Source: JALORV01 sp035255845
Lineage (GTDB): Bacteria > Pseudomonadota > Gammaproteobacteria > Burkholderiales > Burkholderiaceae_F
NCBI GenBank assembly: GCA_035255845.1
Contig: DATEZE010000078.1
Coordinates: 1-10,400 of the forward strand
DNA length: 10,400 bases
Direction: 5' to 3'
The translations under genes and the position numbers were made by a program. Below the pieces are notes generated by a model. It was not told where the DNA came from, ran no database searches, and saw only the letters and a list, made by a program, of their open reading frames with translations. Each line of letters starts with the position of its first letter. Position 1 is the first letter of the stretch. Shown here one piece after another: positions 5,476 through 10,400 of the stretch.

Positions 5476-7221
5476 TCAGCGACCCCGCAAGAACAGCCGA
5501 TCGAGGTCGGCAACACTGACCTGGACCCACGTCGGCCGCCCGTGGTTGCACTGGTCGGCACGCTCGGTGGCTTCCATCTCGCGCAGCAGCGCGTTCATCT
5601 CATCGAGCGTCAGTCGGCGGTTCGCGCGCACTGCGCCGTGGCACGCGAGCGTCGCCAGCAGTTCGTTGCGATGCTCGGTCAGCACGCGCGAGCCGCCGAA
5701 TTCGCGCAAGTCGCGCAGCAGGTCACGCGCAAGTGCGGCGCCGTCGGCCTGCGCTAGCAACGCCGGTACCGCGCGCAGTGCCAACTGCGTCGGCGAGGCC
5801 GGGCTCAGGTCCAACCCCACGTCCGCCAGGGCTTCGGCTTCGTCCACAGCCGTGGCCATGTCGAGCGGCGCAACGTTGAACACCTGCGGGATCAGCAGCC
5901 GCTGCTGCGGGATCGCGCGCGCGTCGAGTTGCTGTTTCAGCTTCTCGTAGACGATGCGTTCGTGTGCTGCATGCATGTCGACAATGACGAGGCCGTGCTC
6001 GTTCTGCGCCAGAACGTAGATGCCCGCGAGCTGGGCGATCGCCAGTCCGAGCGGCATGTCGCCTTCCGACGCAACCGCAGCGCCCGCCGGGGCAGGCGGA
6101 CGAGTGGCGATGACCGCGAGGTAGCTCGCGACGGACTGCTCGACGCCGAGGCGGGTCTGGCCGCCGGACGTCCACGCGGGTCGCTCGGCTTCCGCTTCGG
6201 TCTCCGACTCCGCCTGTGGGGCGGCGACGCGAGTCGATTCCGCCAGTGCCTTCTGGACAGCGTGCAGAACCAGTTGATGCACCGCTGCGGAGTCGCGAAA
6301 GCGCACCTCGATCTTGGTCGGATGCACGTTGACGTCTACACGGCGCGGGTCGATGTCAAGGTGCAGGCAGTACATCGGCTGGCTGCCGGAGTGCAGCACG
6401 TCGGCGTAAGCCGCGCGGACCGCGTGCGAGAGCACTCGGTCGCGAACAAATCGACCGTTTACGAAGAGGTACTGCGCGTCGCCACGCGCGCGAGTTGCCG
6501 TCGGCGCCGCGACCCAGCCGTGCAGGTGCACGCCGGCTACGCCGGCATCGACCTCGCGCAGGGCTGCCGCGAATTCGTCGGGCATCAGGCGCAGCGCGCG
6601 CTCGCGCGCAGCTTCGGCGGGCAGTGCGAGCAGTGTGCGTCCCTGGTGAATGACAGTGAACGCCACGGCAGACTGGGCCGCAGCGACGCGCTCCACCTGA
6701 GCGAGGCAGTGCGCGAGCTCGGTCGCTTCAGAGCGCAGGAATTTGCGGCGCGCCGGTGTTCGGTGGAACACGTCGGACACTTCGACGCGGGTTCCCGCCG
6801 CACCCGCCGCCGGCTGCAACTCGCCGGAGGCGTCAATGCACCAGCCGTGCTCTGAATCGCGGGTGCGCGAGGTAATCGAAACATCCGCAATAGCCGCGAT
6901 CGCCGCCAGCGCTTCGCCGCGGAAACCGAGCGACTCGACGGCTTCGAGGTCGCCGAGCGAGCTAATCTTGCTGGTCGCGTGACGCTTGAGGGCCAGCGCC
7001 AGTTCGTCGCGCGGGATGCCAGCGCCGTCGTCGGACACGACGATGCGACGGATGCCACCGCCATCTAGGCGCACCTCGATGTTGCGTGCGCCGGCGTCAA
7101 GGCTGTTTTCCAGTAGTTCCTTGACGATCGAAGCCGGCCGCTCGACTACTTCTCCGGCCGCGATCTGACTGATCAGCGTGTCGTCGAGAAGGCGGATGCG
7201 GGTTCTTGGGGCGGCATTCAT
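5476..7221 (-). CDS. mutL: DNA mismatch repair protein MutL
   Basis: Couples mismatch recognition by MutS to strand incision and excision. The 581-residue product has an N-terminal GHKL ATPase domain with KELLENSLDAGA (E35, N39), DDGAGI (64-69), KRHATSKI (79-86) and the family signature GFRGEAL (99-105), then a transducer domain with VNGRFVRD and VDVNVHPTKIEVRF. A low-complexity Ala/Glu linker leads to the C-terminal dimerisation domain. There DMHAAHERIVYE (415-426) fits the nuclease pattern DxHAxxExxxxE, and ACHGAVRA, CNHGRPTW (from C558) and the terminal FLRGR match the other endonuclease-associated motifs. So this MutL probably nicks DNA itself, as in Neisseria and unlike E. coli. ATG 7221 gives the standard N-terminus. 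There is no Shine-Dalgarno, but a TATAAT lies 8 bases upstream. Confidence 0.96.
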   Translation of the reverse strand: MNAAPRTRIRLLDDTLISQIAAGEVVERPASIVKELLENSLDAGARNIEVRLDGGGIRRIVVSDDGAGIPRDELALALKRHATSKISSLGDLEAVESLGFRGEALAAIAAIADVSITSRTRDSEHGWCIDASGELQPAAGAAGTRVEVSDVFHRTPARRKFLRSEATELAHCLAQVERVAAAQSAVAFTVIHQGRTLLALPAEAARERALRLMPDEFAAALREVDAGVAGVHLHGWVAAPTATRARGDAQYLFVNGRFVRDRVLSHAVRAAYADVLHSGSQPMYCLHLDIDPRRVDVNVHPTKIEVRFRDSAAVHQLVLHAVQKALAESTRVAAPQAESETEAEAERPAWTSGGQTRLGVEQSVASYLAVIATRPPAPAGAAVASEGDMPLGLAIAQLAGIYVLAQNEHGLVIVDMHAAHERIVYEKLKQQLDARAIPQQRLLIPQVFNVAPLDMATAVDEAEALADVGLDLSPASPTQLALRAVPALLAQADGAALARDLLRDLREFGGSRVLTEHRNELLATLACHGAVRANRRLTLDEMNALLREMEATERADQCNHGRPTWVQVSVADLDRLFLRGR

Positions 7222-7229
7222 CGCGGCGC

Positions 7230-7235
7230 ATTATA
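7230..7235 (-). promoter_or_regulatory. Candidate -10 box (perfect TATAAT) of mutL
   Basis: A perfect TATAAT on the minus strand, followed by GCGCCGCG and then the mutL ATG. Normal spacing puts the transcription start at or beside the ATG, so mutL mRNA may be leaderless. The -35 region is poor (CGCCGA at 17-base spacing). Confidence 0.45.
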
Positions 7236-7302
7236 GGAATCAGGTGGCGTCCTCGGCGAAAACCCCTGCATCGGACTCACCCCGGTGCCTCAAGGGCCCG
7301 CG

Positions 7303-7308
7303 TATGAT
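7303..7308 (+). promoter_or_regulatory. Candidate -10 box (TATGAT) of the DedA-family gene
   Basis: TATGAT followed by CCGCGCGCC in the mutL/dedA divergent region. Transcription would begin near 7315, leaving about 38 bases before the preferred ATG at 7353 (or 11 before the ATG at 7326). No strong -35 is seen. Confidence 0.4.
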
Positions 7309-7352
7309 CCGCGCGCCTCTCGCCAATGCCGCCTCCGCAGCACACGTTCACG

Positions 7353-8012
7353 ATGGAAGGAATCCACTGGACTGACCTGTTTGACGCGATGGACACGTTT
7401 CTCGTGTCGATCGTCGAGAAGAACGTGCTGCTGGTGTACGTCATGCTCTTTTTAATCTTCTTCTCGGAGACCGGGCTCGTCTTCCTGGCGTTCCTCCCGG
7501 GCGATTCGCTGCTGTTCGTTGCCGGCGCCGTGTCGGCCCTGCCACAGGCGCAGGCGCGCGGACTCGACGTCCATCTTCTGATTCCGGTGATCGTGGCCGG
7601 CGCGGTTTTGGGCAACACGCTCAATTACGCGATCGGCGCATGGTTGGGCAAGAAGATCTACGACGGCACGATCGGCTGGATCGATCAGACGGCGCTCAAG
7701 CGGACCCACGACTTCTACGAACGGCATGGCGGCAAGACGGTGATGATCGCGCGCTTCGTTCCAGTCGTGCGGACCTTCGCACCGCTGGTGGCCGGCGCCT
7801 CCGGTATGGACCATCGGCGCTTCCAGGTCTTCAACGTTCTCGGCGCCGCGGTCTGGGTAGTGCTGCTGGTTTACGGCGGCTATCTCTTCGGCAACGTGCC
7901 GTTCATCAAGGAAAACCTTGGCATCATCCTGGTGGTCGGCATCAGCGCGGCCGTCGTTCCGCTCGCGCTGGCAGCGCTGGTCCGCGCAGTGCGCGGGCGC
8001 GCCGCGTCGTGA
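7353..8012 (+). CDS. DedA family inner-membrane protein
   Basis: DedA/SNARE-associated (VTT) proteins are inner-membrane proteins linked to undecaprenyl-phosphate or lipid recycling, proton-motive-force maintenance and envelope integrity. The 219-residue product has FFSETGLVFLAFLPGDSLLFVAG (about 36-58), GAVLGNTLNYAIGAWLG (83-99), ARFVPVVRTFAPLVAGASGM (133-152) and two C-terminal hydrophobic spans (about 160-180 and 189-210). E39, D51, R134 and R140 correspond to the residues known to be essential in E. coli YqjA/YghB. From the start at 7353 the two acidic residues fall exactly at 39 and 51, the E. coli numbering, which favours this start over the in-frame ATG at 7326 that adds nine residues. 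Neither has a good ribosome binding site. It diverges from mutL. A hairpin begins at its stop codon. Confidence 0.92.
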   Translation: MEGIHWTDLFDAMDTFLVSIVEKNVLLVYVMLFLIFFSETGLVFLAFLPGDSLLFVAGAVSALPQAQARGLDVHLLIPVIVAGAVLGNTLNYAIGAWLGKKIYDGTIGWIDQTALKRTHDFYERHGGKTVMIARFVPVVRTFAPLVAGASGMDHRRFQVFNVLGAAVWVVLLVYGGYLFGNVPFIKENLGIILVVGISAAVVPLALAALVRAVRGRAAS

Positions 8013-8038
8013 GCTTCGCGCGCGCGGACGCGCGAGCT
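8012..8038. terminator. GC-rich hairpin at the end of the DedA gene
   Basis: A stem of 7 bp (TCGCGCG/CGCGCGA) extended by 3 further pairs across one bulged T, with the 6-base loop CGCGGA. It starts on the last base of the dedA stop codon. No T-run follows on the plus strand, so it is either a Rho-independent-like end lacking the U tract or an mRNA 3' end stabiliser. Confidence 0.4.
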
Positions 8039-8053
8039 GACCGGTGTCGCGCA

Positions 8054-8218
8054 TCACTCGGAGCGTAGGCACGCAACGAAGCCCTTATCCGTCTCGCGCC
8101 GGGCGGTGTCGAGAACTGCGAGGTAAAACGCACCGACTTTCGCGCCGGCTTCACCGAGCGGCGCAATGGACCGCCCCACTTCATCCGTTTGTACGGTGAA
8201 GCCGCAAACAGCGCTCAA
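8054..8218 (-). other. Possible small or relic reading frame (unsupported start)
   Basis: This 289-base stretch between the DedA gene and the 72-residue gene holds one protein-like minus-strand frame. It is open from a stop near 8234-8236 to a TGA at 8056-8054 and reads ...FTVQTDEVGRSIAPLGEAG and GAFYLAVLDTARRETDKGF toward the end. Third positions are mostly G/C, as in real genes here. There is no ATG; TTG at 8218 or GTG at 8179 are the only starts and neither has a ribosome binding site. It could be the remnant of a decayed gene, a small gene with a rare start, or chance. It would converge on the DedA gene with the hairpin between them. I recognise no family. Confidence 0.22.
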
Positions 8219-8301
8219 AACGGGCTCACTCGCTCAAACTTCTAGGCGGCTGTCCGAAATTAATCTTAGGTCAACCCTGGAAGCTGCGGCTGCAACCTCC
8301 G

Positions 8302-8520
8302 ATGAAATCCGTCACGCTGGTCATCAACGAAAGCACCGACGCGCGGCTCAAAGCGCTGGCGCAGCGCTGCGACACCACGCCCGGGGAGTTCGTCGATTTC
8401 CTGTGCGCAGCGCTCGACGGTGAGACCCTCCAGCGCGTAATCCAGCGCGCAATTCGCGACGACTCCGTCACTTCCGAGCCTGGGATTGCACGGATGCCCG
8501 TGCGGCGTATCGCGAAGTAA
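8302..8520 (+). CDS. Small hypothetical protein, ribbon-helix-helix-like (72 aa)
   Basis: Not recognised as a named gene. The product begins with a short strand-like segment KSVTLVINEST (2-12), then DARLKALAQRCD (13-24), a turn TTP and a second helix GEFVDFLCAAL (28-38). This strand-helix-helix order resembles MetJ/Arc/CopG ribbon-helix-helix DNA-binding proteins. A third helix (LQRVIQRAI, about 43-51) and a basic tail (RMPVRRIAK) follow. It may be a small transcription regulator or an orphan antitoxin-like protein; no toxin gene is adjacent. Ribosome binding is weak (GGAAG is about 17 bases away). It stands alone between the DedA gene and the convergent HD-GYP gene, after an AT-rich patch at about 8255-8270 that could hold its promoter. 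Confidence 0.55.
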   Translation: MKSVTLVINESTDARLKALAQRCDTTPGEFVDFLCAALDGETLQRVIQRAIRDDSVTSEPGIARMPVRRIAK

Positions 8521-8528
8521 CGGCGCCT

Positions 8529-8558
8529 TGCCGGTTATGCCGGCACGGCTGCTGCCGT
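8529..8558. terminator. Two adjacent short hairpins between convergent genes
   Basis: First stem TGCCGG/CCGGCA with loop TTATG (8529-8545); second stem ACGGC/GCCGT with loop TGCT (8545-8558), sharing one base. They lie between the stop of the 72-residue gene (8520) and the stop of the HD-GYP gene (8586-8588), where a two-way transcription end is expected. No long T-run is present on either strand. Confidence 0.4.
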
Positions 8559-8585
8559 TCTAGAAATTCCCGAACTCCCGCAGGA

Positions 8586-10400
8586 CTAGCGGCGCATCTC
8601 GAAGAGCGTCGTCTCCGGATCCGTGCCTTTGAGCGCCTCGGCGATCTGTTTGCGCGCCTTGATGAACGGCGAGTTCTTGGCCTCGACCGCCAGGAATTCG
8701 TCCAGATCGCCGTGCTCGCGCTGCAGCCGCGGCACGAGCTCGAGGAAGATGTCCGTGAGCTCCGGGTCGAACTGCTTGCCCCGCAGCGATGCGATCTCGG
8801 CCAGCGCGTCGGAAACCTTCCATGCTTCCTTGTACGGCCGCTTGTGCGTCAGCGCATCGAACACGTCGGCCAGCGCGCTGACGCGCGCCGCAATCGGAAT
8901 GGCCGTGCCCGCGAGCTTGGTCGGATAACCGTTACCGTCCCAGCGCTCGTGATGGTGCCGGGCGATCTCCTCGGCAATGTGCATCTGGGGAATATTCGTC
9001 TTGGCGAGAATGTCGGCGCCGGCCGTCGTGTGCGTCTGCATGATCTCGCGCTCGCCCGGTGTCAGCTTGCCCGGCTTGAGCAGGATCGCATCCGGCACGA
9101 CCAGCTTGCCGATGTCGTGCAGGCGCGCCGCCAGGTCGATCAGGAAGCAGACGTCGTCTTCGAGCCCGATCTCCTTGCCGAGGATCGACGCGAGGCGCCC
9201 GACCCGATAGCAGTGCTCGCCGGTCGTGTCGTCGTGCAGCTCCGCCGCGACCGACTGCTGCTCCAGCAGCAGGATGCGATTGCGCATCAGCTCGCGTTCG
9301 CCGAGCTGGATGCGCAGCTTGCCGCGCTGATTGGCCATCGCGACGTCGATCGAGCCAGAGCCGAAGATCGGCTGCTCGACTCGCTTTACGTATTCAGAGT
9401 GGTGCATCAGAACCTGAGCAGCCTTGGCTTCGCGGTTCATGGCAAGGAGTTCGTGCAGATACACCAGCGCCACGTCGGGCTGACCTGCGGACTCATAGCC
9501 TGCAACGCAGGCCTGCAGAGCGTCACGAACTTCCGACCGAACGTTCCGACGTGCGTGCTCAAGGGCCTTCTTGAGGCGCGTGAGGCCGATGTCCGCGCGG
9601 TTGGAGTGCACATCAACGAGGCCGCTAGTCACCGACGCCGTGTATTCCGAGCGCGCCGTTGGGAACCTGTTCGCGTAGGTTCGAGCACTCTCGCAGTGTT
9701 CAGCCGCGTGCGCCAATTCTCCGATGTCGAGCAGCAGCCGCGAGTAGGTTGATTCTGCAATTACGCGAATGAAACAATCGTGCGCCGTCGAGGGATCGGG
9801 GTTCAGTTCGATCGCGCGACGGGCAGCGCGGACACCCCTGCGAATATCGCGCAAGTGCAGTGCGCAGTTCGAAATATTCGCGAGTGCCAGGCTTTCCGTT
9901 GCCGCGTTGGCGGCCGCGTGCTTCGGATCGGCCGAGCGCGCAAGTGTCTCCGCCCGCACGAAGCATTCGATTGCATCGCTGTACTGAGCGGACGTGAGTA
10001 GGGCGGTGCCTAAGTTGACCCAGACGGGGGCCTCGATGCTGGGGTCGTTCAGCATTCTGGCGACCTTGATCGCCTCGGCATACATCTCGGTTGCGCCCGG
10101 CATGTTGCCGGTCTCGTTCAACATCACGCCCTTGACTGAGAGCGCCCGTCGGATCAACTGCTTGTCATCCATTGCGCGGGAGTAGTCCAGGGCGCGGGTA
10201 GCAGCATGGAGTCCCTTTGCCGCAATATTGGTCAAGTAGAAGAACTGCGCTATCGCTACCAGGCAGTCGACCAGTTCTACGCTCGCGTCGGATTCAGGAA
10301 TAACTTCCAGTTCCTGGAGCGCCGATTCGAAGTCGACGGAGGACGCGCTGGATGGGTTGGCGAGTTGAGGGCGCAGCTGCGAAAGAAGGTCTGCACAGCG
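8586..10400 (-). CDS. TPR-type helical repeat protein with C-terminal HD-GYP c-di-GMP phosphodiesterase domain (5' end beyond the window)
   Basis: The frame is open to the right edge, so the true N-terminus is missing; 604 residues are visible (numbered from the edge). Roughly 56-330 is helical with TPR-like units such as VWVNLGTALLTSAQYSDAIECF, probably a protein-interaction or sensing module. A charged helix (GKLRIQLGERELMRNRILLLE) then links to an HD-GYP domain at about 385-560. All hallmark residues are present: H396 in TGEHCYR, the HDIGK pair (H428, D429), KPGKLTPGE, HHHERWDGNGYP (482-493), the DVFDALTHKRPYK segment and FDPELTDIF. These are the metal- and substrate-binding motifs of active HD-GYP enzymes, which hydrolyse c-di-GMP. 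No membrane segment is visible in this part. A TTG at 10235 is an in-frame internal codon, not a supported start. It is convergent with the 72-residue gene. Confidence 0.92.
   Translation of the reverse strand, partial: RCADLLSQLRPQLANPSSASSVDFESALQELEVIPESDASVELVDCLVAIAQFFYLTNIAAKGLHAATRALDYSRAMDDKQLIRRALSVKGVMLNETGNMPGATEMYAEAIKVARMLNDPSIEAPVWVNLGTALLTSAQYSDAIECFVRAETLARSADPKHAAANAATESLALANISNCALHLRDIRRGVRAARRAIELNPDPSTAHDCFIRVIAESTYSRLLLDIGELAHAAEHCESARTYANRFPTARSEYTASVTSGLVDVHSNRADIGLTRLKKALEHARRNVRSEVRDALQACVAGYESAGQPDVALVYLHELLAMNREAKAAQVLMHHSEYVKRVEQPIFGSGSIDVAMANQRGKLRIQLGERELMRNRILLLEQQSVAAELHDDTTGEHCYRVGRLASILGKEIGLEDDVCFLIDLAARLHDIGKLVVPDAILLKPGKLTPGEREIMQTHTTAGADILAKTNIPQMHIAEEIARHHHERWDGNGYPTKLAGTAIPIAARVSALADVFDALTHKRPYKEAWKVSDALAEIASLRGKQFDPELTDIFLELVPRLQREHGDLDEFLAVEAKNSPFIKARKQIAEALKGTDPETTLFEMRR

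Noticed and set aside
5929..6855. Plus-strand open frame of 308 codons inside mutL
   Set aside because: Antisense shadow of MutL, whose ATPase and C-terminal motifs leave no doubt about the coding strand.
8712..9752. Plus-strand open frame of 346 codons inside the HD-GYP gene
   Set aside because: Antisense shadow of a gene with full HD-GYP motifs; its residue composition is not protein-like for this genome.
10233..10235. TTG as start of the HD-GYP gene
   Set aside because: The same frame continues upstream without a stop to the window edge with good coding character, so the true start is outside the window.

Overview
This is a GC-rich chromosomal window with strong G/C bias at third codon positions. 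It most likely comes from a betaproteobacterium, probably of the order Burkholderiales. The clearest pointer is the run hda - HAD-IB phosphatase - pcnB on the minus strand with a purM-type gene diverging from hda, a neighbourhood I associate with Burkholderiales. The genus cannot be fixed from the sequence alone. There are no rRNA or tRNA genes, insertion sequences, CRISPR arrays or prophage genes.

Layout. 1-2090 (minus): the 5' part of pcnB (RNA polyadenylation, runs off the left edge), a HAD-IB phosphatase and hda (inactivation of DnaA-ATP), closely spaced and co-directional. 2191-3294 (plus): a divergent PurM/AIR-synthase-like gene facing away from hda. 3301-3585 (minus): a 94-residue protein with one N-terminal hydrophobic segment. 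3738-4652 (minus): miaA (tRNA A37 prenylation). 4758-5452 (plus): a two-gene unit made of an unrecognised 110-residue helical protein, translationally coupled through a GTGA overlap to a SpoIIAA-like/STAS protein. 5476-7221 (minus): mutL with an intact-looking endonuclease motif. 7353-8012 (plus): a DedA-family membrane protein. 8013-8301: intergenic, with a hairpin and a start-poor minus-strand reading frame. 8302-8520 (plus): a 72-residue ribbon-helix-helix-like protein. 8586-10400 (minus): a TPR-type helical domain fused to an HD-GYP c-di-GMP phosphodiesterase domain, with its N-terminus beyond the right edge.

Together the genes look like core housekeeping (RNA decay, replication control, purine synthesis, tRNA modification, mismatch repair, envelope maintenance) with small accessory genes between them. 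The closing gene adds a probable c-di-GMP signalling function. I found no clear new multi-gene system. The points most worth following up are the unusual PurM-like enzyme, the coupled unknown/SpoIIAA-like pair, TANNNT boxes placed so that mutL and the HAD gene would give leaderless mRNAs, an 18-bp perfect palindrome inside miaA, and the unassigned small proteins.
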